NCBI GenBank assembly: GCA_045596365.1
Contig: JAZOCE010000019.1
Span: 121,706-185,705 of the forward strand
Direction: 5' to 3'
Length of the DNA stretch: 64,000 bases
Source of the DNA: RGIG4079 sp045596365
Lineage (GTDB): Bacteria > Bacteroidota > Bacteroidia > Bacteroidales > Muribaculaceae
This document shows positions 9,360 to 17,996 of the stretch, one piece after another. The translations under genes and the position numbers were made by a program. Numbering within the stretch: the first letter of the stretch is position 1; each line of letters begins with the position of its first letter. The notes under the pieces are model-generated. The model ran no database searches. It saw only the letters and a program-made list of their open reading frames with translations, and was not told where the DNA came from.

Positions 9360-10137
9360 AATTGTATTGTGCTATTTTTCTGAGTAATATAATTTTCTTT
9401 TTAAATCGGTTGGTCTTCGCATCGGGGTTGGTTAATGCTGTGCCAACACAATATTTGCTTATTTTGAATGGCATGATGCGCAAGTCTCGCAATATTTGTC
9501 TCATGGTCGAGACATAGCGCCCATCTTGCTTAAGTTCAATGATTATAATGTCATTAAGATTATCGTCATTGTTGTGACTGAAATTGTGGAAATTTACATT
9601 CAGATCGATTGTAATGCGTTCAGTTTTCTCTTTATTTACAAGCGTTATGCGAGAAAATTCGGTTGTTAATGCCGGACGTAGGTTAGAAAAGAGATATTTT
9701 GTATTTTTTTCTATGAATTTTACTGCTTCATCATTCTGTTTTATCAAAGATGTATCAGTGCAGGGAACAGAAATGCGTATTTTTTTTGTCCTTCCTCGAT
9801 TGTTTTTATTCTTTATTTCAAGAAATGAAATATCAGATTCTATGTAAGTGCGACTTCTGACTTTTTGACGACAAAGTTTGCGATTGTGGTGCATGGTATA
9901 CATTTCAAGTGCCGTAGTGTCATAATAGATTGTCGAGTAGCTATTAAGGGCTCCGGTGGTGTATTGCACCATATATTCCATTTGGTGGGCACGCTTTAAA
10001 ATTTGGGCTAAAGCACAACGAGGAGCAACAAATTTTGTGTCAGTGCGATTCATAAGTTTGACTGATTTCATTTCGTCAAGGCTTATGTGTGGCATCTGAT
10101 TCCAAATTATTGCTTCTAAATCGTTGTAAACCACCAT
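9343..10137 (-). CDS. VTC-type polyphosphate polymerase domain protein
   Basis: A 264-aa protein of the triphosphate tunnel metalloenzyme superfamily, VTC branch. Tunnel-lining motifs appear in order: NRTDTKF (strand with Lys), YYDT, RQKVRSRTY, FLEIKNKNNRGRTKK, ITIDLNVNF and IIIELKQDG. In yeast VTC4 this fold makes polyphosphate from ATP. In bacteria such stand-alone domains occur with DUF4956 proteins and their product is rarely proven. There is no membrane helix, so it probably acts at the inner face of the DUF4956 protein, with which it overlaps by 17 bases. Polyphosphate synthesis is inferred. Confidence 0.8.
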   Translation of the reverse strand: MVVYNDLEAIIWNQMPHISLDEMKSVKLMNRTDTKFVAPRCALAQILKRAHQMEYMVQYTTGALNSYSTIYYDTTALEMYTMHHNRKLCRQKVRSRTYIESDISFLEIKNKNNRGRTKKIRISVPCTDTSLIKQNDEAVKFIEKNTKYLFSNLRPALTTEFSRITLVNKEKTERITIDLNVNFHNFSHNNDDNLNDIIIIELKQDGRYVSTMRQILRDLRIMPFKISKYCVGTALTNPDAKTNRFKKKIILLRKIAQYNYDTTT

Positions 10138-10148
10138 TTCAGGATTTA

Positions 10149-10571
10149 TTAATCAGAAAATTTATAGTTATACTCTTTTATTGAATACAATTTGCCATTT
10201 GGAAGATAGTTGTATTGTTTCTTCTTTGTCCCATCAAGATTGTATTCATATTTTCTGATTCTCACAGGTTTATTTCGGTCGTTATATACGATTTCTTTGG
10301 CAACAAGACCATTCTCGCCATAAGTTGTTACGACGCGTTCACGTTGTCCATAAGAAGCATATTCGATTTCTTCGATTTTTCTACCTTGCTCATCGTAAAC
10401 GGTTAAATGGTCCATCCAGCGATTTTTCCCTTTTGAATCGGTGTTCCATTCGGTTACGGTTAGATTTTTGCGTTTTGCTCGTTTGCTTAATGTTTCAGGA
10501 CTCACTTCTTGAGCCATTGTGACTGTTGCACACATAAAAGCAATTAAGCAAAGTAGTAACTTATTTCTCAT
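10149..10571 (-). CDS. Secreted 140-aa protein with repeated YD/YN-rich strands
   Basis: A signal peptide (MRNKLLLCLIAFMCATVTMAQ) is followed by about 120 residues built from short antiparallel strand repeats: DHLTVYDEQGRKIEE, VVTTYGENGLVAKE, YEYNLDGTKKKQYNY and IKEYNYKFSD. This resembles the antitoxin-component YwqK/MORN-type repeat, but I assign no function. It is the first gene of the VTC-DUF4956-DUF2490 unit, 11 bases before the VTC gene, and may be its periplasmic accessory. Confidence 0.6.
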   Translation of the reverse strand: MRNKLLLCLIAFMCATVTMAQEVSPETLSKRAKRKNLTVTEWNTDSKGKNRWMDHLTVYDEQGRKIEEIEYASYGQRERVVTTYGENGLVAKEIVYNDRNKPVRIRKYEYNLDGTKKKQYNYLPNGKLYSIKEYNYKFSD

Positions 10572-10595
10572 ATCAGGTTAAGGTTGTTGTTTACA

Positions 10596-10603
10596 CAAAA
10601 GTA
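10596..10603 (-). promoter_or_regulatory. -7 box for the VTC-DUF4956-DUF2490 operon
   Basis: The minus strand reads TACTTTTG (TAnnTTTG) 24 bases upstream of the ATG at 10571. It falls in the short gap after the ABC permease gene and marks a new transcription unit. Confidence 0.5.
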
Positions 10604-10659
10604 ACTAATAAATTCTAAAAACCGTATTAAATTTTAAAAAAAGCATGTTTTTGTCGCCA

Positions 10660-11835
10660 TTAAGAGTGATTGTATGGTGTTTTAACTTTGATTAACAGTT
10701 TTGAGAGTAGGACAATTATAAAATAACAACAAGTCAATAGCCACAACATCAGATAAGGAAGAGTATTTTGTTCAAGTGTTGCACCGTTAGAATTAATTCT
10801 GATGAAACCTTCCACTCCCCATGTTGCGGGGATGCAGTTTCCAATCCATATCCATAATTTGCTCATCGCATATCGAGGCCAAGTCAATCCTGAAAGGAAT
10901 AAGAATACAACTGATGAAAACACAACAATGAGCATTGAAGATTCCCTTTCAGTAACAGCACGTTGGAAAATCATTCCTAAAAAGATTGACGAGAATATAA
11001 AAGGAACTATGAATAATAGGTAATCGACAATATTTCCTATATTGGGTAGATTGAAAAATATAGGAACAAAATATAGGATATAAATAACTAAAGGAATGTA
11101 TATTGTAAAGTAGCAAAGTGCTTTTCCTATGATGGTTGCTGTTGCTGGGGCTTTAACAGCAAGAGGATCAATACCTCGGTTCATTAATCGACGTTCATTA
11201 GCCCCTCCTCCAAGCATTGCAATTCCTAAAATGAGGCTTTGTTGAATGATTAGAACTAAAATTCCTGGAATTACAAATGAGGCAAATCCTTGTGTTGTGT
11301 CGCCAAGTATTATTGATGAGCTATTGATGGGTTGACTATCGGAATTATAAAGTTTTTGTCTGATTTTTGTGCCGGTAGCAAGCGATAAATCGGTCATTGC
11401 CGAAAGAAATCCGCGATAACGGATTAATAGGCTCATGTCGGAATAGAATATCACAGATGATTGTTCTCCTCTTCCAATGTTTTTCCCGTAATCTTCAGGG
11501 ATTTCTAATATTCCGTAACATGCTTTTTGAGCATGCCATTGGCGGGCTTCGTTTAGGGTTGATGCATACCCTATGATTTTTATTGCTTCGGTGGCATCAA
11601 CCATGCGTGTAAATTCCCGACTTGAAGTTGTGCGACAATTATCGACGACAGCAACCGGGATATCTCTGACGATTTCCGGGTTGTATATTAAAGTATAGAC
11701 AAGAGGATATAATGTAGGAAGTAAGAAGAAAAAAATCACTACTCCGGCATCGGTAAACACAAGACGAAATTCCCTGCGCCAAACGCGGTAAAGGGAGGTT
11801 GTCCATTTCGATATGTTGTGAATAAGGTGTCTCAT
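10660..11835 (-). CDS. ABC-2 type transporter permease (second of a pair)
   Basis: A 391-aa membrane protein of the ABC-2/YhhJ-YbhR exporter type: one N-terminal helix (~30-50), a large extracytoplasmic domain (~55-185), then five helices (~190-385). Typical sequence includes IPVAVVDN near the start of the external domain and GFASFVIPGILVLIIQQS before the helices. It lies one base after its paralog, and both are last in a TolC-HlyD-permease-permease operon. The pair should form the inner-membrane part of a tripartite efflux pump. No ATPase is encoded in the operon or nearby. Confidence 0.85.
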   Translation of the reverse strand: MRHLIHNISKWTTSLYRVWRREFRLVFTDAGVVIFFFLLPTLYPLVYTLIYNPEIVRDIPVAVVDNCRTTSSREFTRMVDATEAIKIIGYASTLNEARQWHAQKACYGILEIPEDYGKNIGRGEQSSVIFYSDMSLLIRYRGFLSAMTDLSLATGTKIRQKLYNSDSQPINSSSIILGDTTQGFASFVIPGILVLIIQQSLILGIAMLGGGANERRLMNRGIDPLAVKAPATATIIGKALCYFTIYIPLVIYILYFVPIFFNLPNIGNIVDYLLFIVPFIFSSIFLGMIFQRAVTERESSMLIVVFSSVVFLFLSGLTWPRYAMSKLWIWIGNCIPATWGVEGFIRINSNGATLEQNTLPYLMLWLLTCCYFIIVLLSKLLIKVKTPYNHS

Positions 11836-11836
11836 G

Positions 11837-13000
11837 CTATGGGATATAAACAGGATGTGAAAGCGCTCGTTTTAATCGAGGTAGAAGAGGGAGAATAACA
11901 CATGGGAAGGCAATAAGCACGATGAAATACCATCGTGAATAATATAATGGCAAGCCATTTAGGGCTTGGTCAACATATATCAAAAAATAGTATCTCAAGG
12001 GGATGATGTAGCTAAAAATTCCGATTGCCCCATACATGCTCTCTACTGGGAATGAAAATCCGGTAATGGAAAATGATAGTATTCCTATGAGAGAAACGAT
12101 ACTTACGGCTAATCTTAGGTTAGGAATAAGACTGCATATGAAAACTGCAAATGCTTGTGTTGCAATTACAAAAAGGATTATTGCATATATCATTACCAAA
12201 GGATTGCAGTGCAATGGAAAATGGTTATAACCATAAAGCAGAGATTGGCAGAAGATGCCAATAATTGAAAAAATTATTGTTTGGGGTAATAGTTTTCCTA
12301 TTAATGCTCCGAGTATTGAGCCGTTTGCAGTTTTTATCCATTTTATAGAACTGCCTTGTTTTAGTTCAGAACAGATAGAAAATGATGTAACAAGCAATAT
12401 CATCAGAGCAATTACTCCCGGAATAAAAGAATTACTCAGGTATATTGAGTAATTGGTCCATGGATTGTGTATCGGATGATCTTGGACAACAACAGGCTGT
12501 AACAGTGATTTTACTTGTTGCGGGTTTATTCCTTCAGCAACAAGAGTTGATAGAACAATATTTCCTGATGTAGATACGGCAATAGTCTTAAACCCTTTGA
12601 AAGCGAGTGTGCCGGGGATAAAATAAGTGAGATTGGAGTAGTAGGAGATTGTGGGAGTGCGATTACTGATTGCCTCTTTTTCAAAATCTTCAGGGATAAG
12701 AAAAAATCCAAAAATATCACCTCGACCAACTCGGTCCATTGCATCATTAAAGCTCGTTGCTTGTTCAACAATCTCTATTGTTTCCATTGCCGATAAAGAA
12801 CGAGTTATTTTGCGAGACATAGTTGAATTGTCAAAGTCAATAATTGCAGTAGGGACTTTTAGTGGGAGCCCGGGATTTAGTAGACTTAAGAAAAATAGGG
12901 ACATAGCAATGGGGATTACTACCATCGTCAACAGATAAATGCGTCTGCAAACAAGCCGTTGCATCTCTCTTTTTGCTGTTTCTAATATCCCTAAAATCAT
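11837..13000 (-). CDS. ABC-2 type transporter permease (first of a pair)
   Basis: A 387-aa paralog of the next gene with the same plan: N-terminal helix (~20-42), periplasmic domain with VPTAIIDFDNSTMSRKI, then a helix bundle from ~190 to the end. It starts 7 bases after the HlyD gene stop and ends one base before the second permease. Such pairs form heterodimers with a membrane fusion protein and TolC to export drugs, bile-type compounds or polymers. The substrate is unknown. Confidence 0.85.
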   Translation of the reverse strand: MILGILETAKREMQRLVCRRIYLLTMVVIPIAMSLFFLSLLNPGLPLKVPTAIIDFDNSTMSRKITRSLSAMETIEIVEQATSFNDAMDRVGRGDIFGFFLIPEDFEKEAISNRTPTISYYSNLTYFIPGTLAFKGFKTIAVSTSGNIVLSTLVAEGINPQQVKSLLQPVVVQDHPIHNPWTNYSIYLSNSFIPGVIALMILLVTSFSICSELKQGSSIKWIKTANGSILGALIGKLLPQTIIFSIIGIFCQSLLYGYNHFPLHCNPLVMIYAIILFVIATQAFAVFICSLIPNLRLAVSIVSLIGILSFSITGFSFPVESMYGAIGIFSYIIPLRYYFLIYVDQALNGLPLYYSRWYFIVLIAFPCVILPLLPRLKRALSHPVYIP

Positions 13001-13007
13001 AAAAAAC

Positions 13008-13994
13008 TTATGGCTTTTGATAGATGATTGTCATTCCGGGACGAAGATTTTCAATTTTGTCAGTAGGACGAGCTTTTATTTGGAATGTGCGACTATCCCA
13101 GTCTCCTGTCGTTTTAGTTGCTCTCCACACAGCATAGGAGCCCATGTCTTTTGAATAATATACAGTTGCCGATGCTTTCTTTTCTCCTAAGGCAGGAATC
13201 ATAATGGTTATTTCTTGTCCTATAGGTAAATGTTCCAATAGCTCTTCTCTGACATTAAATGTTACCCACATGTCGTGAAGTTTAAGAACATTCATTATAG
13301 GAGCTCCAAGAGCGACAAGTTCTCCCTCATTAGGATATATTTCGTCAATCTCGCCATCACAAGGAGCTATGAGATATTGGTCTTCAAGAATTGATCTTAC
13401 TTCTTTCACTCCTCCTTGTGCAATGGTTACCATTGCAGCCGCACTTGTTTTGTCTTCTTGTTGTGCGCCATCAACAGCAAGTTGATATTGACTTGCAGCT
13501 GCTTTTTCAGCTGCTTCAGTGGCTTGATAGGCAGCAAGTGCTTCATCTCGTTTTTGCTCTGAGATTACATCTTGGCTATATAGCGACTCCATGCGATTAT
13601 ACGTTTTTTGAGCAATTGTTTTTGCGGCTATCGCTTGTTGCCAAAGTTCGTAGGCCGATTGTATTATTTGAGGACGTGTGCCTATATCAACTTTGCGATT
13701 TTGGGCATTGGCGGCAGTCTCCATTGCTTCGGCTTGCATGAGTTTTGCTTCGACGAGTGATGAGTGAATGTGGACAAGTGTGTCCCCTTGCTTTACATGA
13801 TCACCTTCAGAAACATAGAATTTTGCTATGCGTCCAGGTAATTTGCCGGAGACTCTTACGGCGGTGGCATCGGCTTGTCCTTCTATGATTTCGGGCGGTG
13901 GCGATAGAAATAAAAAACCGGCAATGGCGAGGAGTGCAACTCCTGCAAGTATGCCACACAGAATAATCATTAATCCTTTTTCCTCTTTTTTCAT
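13008..13994 (-). CDS. HlyD/EmrA-type membrane fusion (periplasmic adaptor) protein
   Basis: A 328-aa protein with a single N-terminal helix (~8-30). Next come the biotinyl/lipoyl-like half motif GKLPGRIAKFYVSEGDHVKQGD, an alanine- and glutamine-rich coiled-coil hairpin (~75-190), a second lipoyl half (LIAPCDGEIDEIYPNEGE) and a beta-barrel ending in RPGMTIIYQKP. It bridges the inner-membrane permeases to the TolC channel encoded 10 bases upstream. Length and domain order are normal for the family. Confidence 0.9.
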   Translation of the reverse strand: MKKEEKGLMIILCGILAGVALLAIAGFLFLSPPPEIIEGQADATAVRVSGKLPGRIAKFYVSEGDHVKQGDTLVHIHSSLVEAKLMQAEAMETAANAQNRKVDIGTRPQIIQSAYELWQQAIAAKTIAQKTYNRMESLYSQDVISEQKRDEALAAYQATEAAEKAAASQYQLAVDGAQQEDKTSAAAMVTIAQGGVKEVRSILEDQYLIAPCDGEIDEIYPNEGELVALGAPIMNVLKLHDMWVTFNVREELLEHLPIGQEITIMIPALGEKKASATVYYSKDMGSYAVWRATKTTGDWDSRTFQIKARPTDKIENLRPGMTIIYQKP

Positions 13995-14004
13995 TGCGTA
14001 TAAA

Positions 14005-15444
14005 TTAATTGTTTATTAGCGTTCCTAAAGTTTTAGATAAATACACGTTACATAGATAGACCTCTATTTCAGCATCAATGTTTTCGGAATTGGCTTTTAA
14101 CCAGGCTGTTTGAGCTTCCATAACATTGTCGATAGATAATACTCCCTCTTTAAATCCGGCTTGTGCCATGCGTAGGTTTTCGTTGGCATTGGCTAGATTT
14201 TCTTTGGTCATGAGGAGTGTTTTTGCCGCTTCTGTGGCTTTATAGGCGGCCTGATTTACCTGTAGTTCTATTTTCTCTTTGGCGTCAGCAAGATTTAATT
14301 GGCTGATTGTTACATCGGTCTTTGCTGCTTGGTATTTGTTGAAATTTCCACCCCAATGCCAAATGGGAATTGTGAGTGTTGCTCCAATAGAGAATGCTCC
14401 GTCAAATTTTTTCTGGAATCCGTTATACATATTTGGGTTGCTGAACATGTATGAGCCTATGACAGCCAGGTTGGGCATCATAGCAGATTGAGCGATGCGT
14501 TGTTTCTGTTCATACATTTTCACCCCGAGTTCAAGTGCTTGTATGTCATTGCGTCGTGCAAAAATATCTGCCATATTATATTCTTTTGCAACAGGGAATG
14601 AATAGGGCGATTTGGTCAGTTCTTCATCGGCAAGAATCAAGGGCGTATTTATTGGCAACCCACATAGCTGAGCCAATGCCATGCGAGATAGTGATAATCC
14701 GTTTTCGACTTTGGTTAAATCCACTTGTGCTTCATTAAGTTTTACACTGACACTAAGCAGGTCGCTTTTTGTTGCAACACCTTCGTTGAGCAGAACTTTC
14801 ACATTGCGTTGCAATGTGTCAAGCAGATTTACATAGCTTGTAGCTAATTTATGTTTGGCTTTTAGTGATACAACTTGCCAATAGGCGGCATCGACAGCGT
14901 AGATAATGTTTTCGGCATCAATGTTGTGAGATGTCTTGGCGAGTTCTTCAGCAAAGTAGGCAAGTTTGTTCATCGCAATTATTTTGCCTCCCATAAAAAT
15001 GGGTTGTGTAACAGTTAATGCTCCGAAAAACATGTTGTGAACGTCGTAGGTCATTGATTCTTTGGGTATCAATGCTACTGTAGATGGGATGTATTGTCCG
15101 TCAGGAGATTTTATAGGCTCTCCGGTTGCCGGATTTGTAACAAGATTGAAATCATATTTTCCGGTTTCGGGATTAAATGTTTTTGTAGGGAGCAGTTGGT
15201 CGCTGTTAAAGATTGAAATATCTTTTTGGTTGTAGATATATCCACCAGAGAAATCGATAGCGGGCAAGTAGGCAGCTAATGCTACTTTTCGGTCATATTG
15301 AGCTGAGCGTATGCGTTCCGATTGAATACGTAACTGTTTATTGTTGGCAAGTGCCAGTGTGCGACAAGAATCAAGCGACAAAGTTTGTGCCGATGATGTA
15401 ATGGCGCAAGTAAATAGTATTAGGAATACTGAGTTTCTCTTCAT
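14005..15444 (-). CDS. TolC family outer-membrane efflux protein
   Basis: A 479-aa protein with signal peptide (cleavage near ITSSAQ) and the two-fold helical repeat of TolC-like channels. The repeats start around residues 25-60 (LSLDSCRTLALANNKQLRI) and 290-320 (FARRNDIQALELGVKM). Long coiled-coil regions are rich in Ala, Gln and Asn (e.g. EAAKTLLMTKENLANANENL). It is the first gene of the tolC-hlyD-permease-permease operon, the usual Bacteroidales order for tripartite exporters. There is no obvious TAnnTTTG box immediately upstream. Confidence 0.9.
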   Translation of the reverse strand: MKRNSVFLILFTCAITSSAQTLSLDSCRTLALANNKQLRIQSERIRSAQYDRKVALAAYLPAIDFSGGYIYNQKDISIFNSDQLLPTKTFNPETGKYDFNLVTNPATGEPIKSPDGQYIPSTVALIPKESMTYDVHNMFFGALTVTQPIFMGGKIIAMNKLAYFAEELAKTSHNIDAENIIYAVDAAYWQVVSLKAKHKLATSYVNLLDTLQRNVKVLLNEGVATKSDLLSVSVKLNEAQVDLTKVENGLSLSRMALAQLCGLPINTPLILADEELTKSPYSFPVAKEYNMADIFARRNDIQALELGVKMYEQKQRIAQSAMMPNLAVIGSYMFSNPNMYNGFQKKFDGAFSIGATLTIPIWHWGGNFNKYQAAKTDVTISQLNLADAKEKIELQVNQAAYKATEAAKTLLMTKENLANANENLRMAQAGFKEGVLSIDNVMEAQTAWLKANSENIDAEIEVYLCNVYLSKTLGTLINN

Positions 15445-15538
15445 TGGAGTGTTATAATATCTGTGTATAGCTATAACACAAAAGAGAAATAAAAGGTTGA
15501 AAATTCAAAAGGATAAAATAGAAAAGGAAAAGAAAATA

Positions 15539-15617
15539 GGAAAGAGGAAAAATGAAAGAGGAGAAAGGCTTTGCATTTTTGCTTTATCCTTTCTCCTTTT
15601 TGCTCTTTGCTCTTTCC
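15539..15617. repeat. Purine/pyrimidine inverted repeat, copy A
   Basis: A left arm of G/A-rich sequence (GGAAAGAGGAAAAATGAAAG...) is matched by a right arm of C/T-rich sequence ending GCTCTTTGCTCTTTCC. They form an imperfect hairpin of about 30 paired bases between the TolC and carboxynorspermidine synthase genes. It shares the GGATAAAG core with similar tracts at 19020-19065 and 20614-20730. It may act as a terminator for the saccharopine dehydrogenase-like gene at 15636. Confidence 0.55.
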
Positions 15618-15635
15618 TATGTTATTTAATAATGC

Positions 15636-16841
15636 TTAGATTTTGTCAACTTCGAGGTCGCAGTTGTGTACTTCGTGCCAAGGAAGACCTTGTTTGTTGA
15701 GTTGTTCCATAAATGGATCCGGATCAAATTCTTCTACATTGTGAACACCGGGTTTAACCCATTTGCCTGTCAAGAACATCATTGCACCAATCATTGCAGG
15801 AACGCCTGTTGTGTAGCTGACTGCTTGCATGCCTGTCTCTTTGTATGCTTCTTCGTGGCTACAATTGTTGTAGATATAGTAAGTTGTGTTTTTCCCTTCT
15901 TTATCTTTTCCTGCGATGCGACATCCGATAGATGTTTCACCTTTATAGTTTTCTCCGAGGTCTTGTGGATTAGGTAATACCGCTTTGAGGAATTGCAAAG
16001 GAACGATTTTTACGCCATTGTATTCTACTTCGTCTATGCGAGCCATGCCTATGTTTTGGATAACACGTAGGTGAGTTAGGTATTCTTGTCCGAAAGTCAT
16101 CCAGAAACGAGCACGCTTGATTGTCGGGAAATTTATTACGAGAGATTCCAACTCTTCATGGTAAAGAAGATAAGAATCGCGTGCGCCAATATTGGGGTAG
16201 TTAAGCGGTGCGTGTATCTCAAGTGGTCCTGTTGTAACCCATTTGCCATCTTGATAGTAGCGTCCGTTTTGAGTGATTTCGCGAATGTTAATTTCGGGGT
16301 TGAAATTTGTGGCAAATGCTTTTCCATGGTCGCCTGCATTACAATCGACGATGTCAAGATATTCCATTTCTGAGAAATGATGTTTTGCCGCATAGGCAGT
16401 GAAAACGCCCGATACTCCGGGGTCAAATCCACAACCGAGAATTGCTGTCAAACCGGCTTTTTCAAAGCGTTCACGATAAGCCCATTGCCAAGAGTATTCA
16501 AAGTGAGCAACATCTTTAGGCTCATAATTGGCAGTATCAAGATAGTTTACACCACATTCAAGGCATGCATCCATGATTGTGAGGTCTTGATAAGGCAGTG
16601 CAACATTGATCACCAAGTCGGGTTTATGACGGCGTAACAATTCAACGAGTTGAGGTACACTATCAGCATCTACTGAATCGGTACTGATATTTGATGCTCC
16701 TATGGCTTTGGCAATTGCATCGCATTTGCTTTTTGTGCGTGAAGCGATAACTATTTCATTAAAAACGTCGGGGTTTTGTGCACATTTGTGTGCCACTACG
16801 GTGCCTACACCACCTGCTCCAATGATTATAACTTTAGACAT
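15636..16841 (-). CDS. Carboxynorspermidine synthase (saccharopine dehydrogenase family)
   Basis: A 401-aa NAD(P)-dependent oxidoreductase. The N-terminal Rossmann motif IIIGAGGVGTVVAHK is followed by DLVINVALPYQD, GVNYLDTANYEP and LGCGFDPGVSGVF, which are characteristic of the carboxy(nor)spermidine dehydrogenase branch rather than lysine-degrading enzymes. The enzyme condenses aspartate semialdehyde with a diamine and reduces the product. With carboxynorspermidine decarboxylase it makes spermidine or norspermidine in many gut Bacteroidetes. The decarboxylase is not in this window. The gene is flanked by an AraC regulator but separated by its own 84-base gap. Confidence 0.85.
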   Translation of the reverse strand: MSKVIIIGAGGVGTVVAHKCAQNPDVFNEIVIASRTKSKCDAIAKAIGASNISTDSVDADSVPQLVELLRRHKPDLVINVALPYQDLTIMDACLECGVNYLDTANYEPKDVAHFEYSWQWAYRERFEKAGLTAILGCGFDPGVSGVFTAYAAKHHFSEMEYLDIVDCNAGDHGKAFATNFNPEINIREITQNGRYYQDGKWVTTGPLEIHAPLNYPNIGARDSYLLYHEELESLVINFPTIKRARFWMTFGQEYLTHLRVIQNIGMARIDEVEYNGVKIVPLQFLKAVLPNPQDLGENYKGETSIGCRIAGKDKEGKNTTYYIYNNCSHEEAYKETGMQAVSYTTGVPAMIGAMMFLTGKWVKPGVHNVEEFDPDPFMEQLNKQGLPWHEVHNCDLEVDKI

Positions 16842-16925
16842 CAGAATTAAGAGTTATGCGTTTAATAAAAATGTGGGTACTAAGTTACATTTTTTCTTGA
16901 CAATGCGCAAATATTGCAGAGAGTT

Positions 16926-17843
16926 TTAAGATCGTTGAAATTCCGATGGCGACATGCCGGTTAGATGTTTGAAGTATTTTCCAAATGATGATTGATTGGT
17001 GAAATTGAGTTCATAGGCAACTTGTTGAATGTTTTTGCCTGAAAAGCGTAAAAGGTTTTTTGCTTCAAGGATTACAAATTCATCAATCCATTCGGCAGCT
17101 GAGCGGCCGGTTGAGTCTTTTATTATCAGAGAGAGGTATTTGGGTGAGATGAATAACTTGCCTGCATAAAATCCCACTGATCGTTCTTTGCTGTGATATT
17201 TTTGGACAAGGGCCATGAAGTCGCGCACATAGTTCATGCGGCGAGATTGAGGTTGTGCTACATCGTCGTCTTCTTCAATATTGCGAGAGGAGCCAAATTG
17301 CATCATCTGATATAGTAATGAAGCCATCAGACAACGAGCGATATTTTTTTTATAGATGTGGTTGCTGTTATTTGTCGTATTTAAATATATCAAATCAAGA
17401 TATTTTTTTAGGTGTGTTGTCTCTTCATCTGAGAGAGAGGTAATGTGCTTTTTTTGATTGGAAAAATTAGTAGTGCTTAAGGCATTTATGTCTAAATTGA
17501 CATCTTTTAAAAAGTTTAAAGAAACAAAAAGAGTATATGCCTCAAGAGTGTCCGGCTCGATTTTGTTGAAATTAATTATACTATTTGGCCCGGCGACCAA
17601 TATAGTGTTTGCCGCGACATCATACTGGTCGATGTTTATATCGACACTAAAATTCCCCTTTAGGCATAAAATTAATGTGAGCCCGTTAATGCGTATTGCT
17701 TCTTTTCCCGAAGGCTTTTTGTTAATTTCTTTAGGGTCTATATTGATACGTGACAAAACATAGTCTTCATCAAGGTTACTATATTTTGTGGCGATATTTT
17801 TAATGTCTGTGAGTTGATGTATTTCTAATGGTCTTATATTCAT
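16926..17843 (-). CDS. AraC family transcriptional regulator
   Basis: About 305 aa. Residues ~1-180 form a cupin-like sensor domain. The C-terminal ~100 residues hold two helix-turn-helix units: SVGFYAGKLFISPKYLSLII and IQQVAYELNFTNQSSFGKYF, followed by KHLTGMSPSEF, the standard AraC signature. A longer reading from 17882 exists. I chose ATG 17841-17843 because the -7 box TACATTTG at 17861-17868 lies inside the longer form. It is divergent from the flippase-like gene, which it may control. Confidence 0.85.
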   Translation of the reverse strand: MNIRPLEIHQLTDIKNIATKYSNLDEDYVLSRINIDPKEINKKPSGKEAIRINGLTLILCLKGNFSVDINIDQYDVAANTILVAGPNSIINFNKIEPDTLEAYTLFVSLNFLKDVNLDINALSTTNFSNQKKHITSLSDEETTHLKKYLDLIYLNTTNNSNHIYKKNIARCLMASLLYQMMQFGSSRNIEEDDDVAQPQSRRMNYVRDFMALVQKYHSKERSVGFYAGKLFISPKYLSLIIKDSTGRSAAEWIDEFVILEAKNLLRFSGKNIQQVAYELNFTNQSSFGKYFKHLTGMSPSEFQRS

Positions 17844-17860
17844 ATTTGTGATTTTTGTTG

Positions 17861-17868
17861 CAAATGTA
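17861..17868 (-). promoter_or_regulatory. -7 box of the AraC regulator gene
   Basis: The minus strand reads TACATTTG (TAnnTTTG), 17 bases before the ATG at 17843. The leader must be very short. It faces the divergent promoter at 17945-17976. Confidence 0.5.
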
Positions 17869-17944
17869 GATAAATATTCCAAAATATTTTGTGAAAATAA
17901 TTAAAATAGGACATTTAGGATAATAAATTATACACATAGATAAT

Positions 17945-17976
17945 TTTGGATGTTGGCATAGTTTATTTTAAATTTG
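17945..17976 (+). promoter_or_regulatory. Bacteroidetes promoter of the flippase-like gene
   Basis: TTTG at 17945-17948, 20 bases, then TAAATTTG at 17969-17976: a full match to the consensus. It argues for translation from ATG 17997 rather than the upstream TTG at 17946, which overlaps the -33 element. Confidence 0.7.
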
Positions 17977-17996
17977 TATGGTTAAAATTATTACAG

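Noticed and set aside
17946..17996. Upstream TTG start for the flippase-like protein
   Set aside because: It overlaps the -33 element of the promoter, so it would not be in the mRNA.
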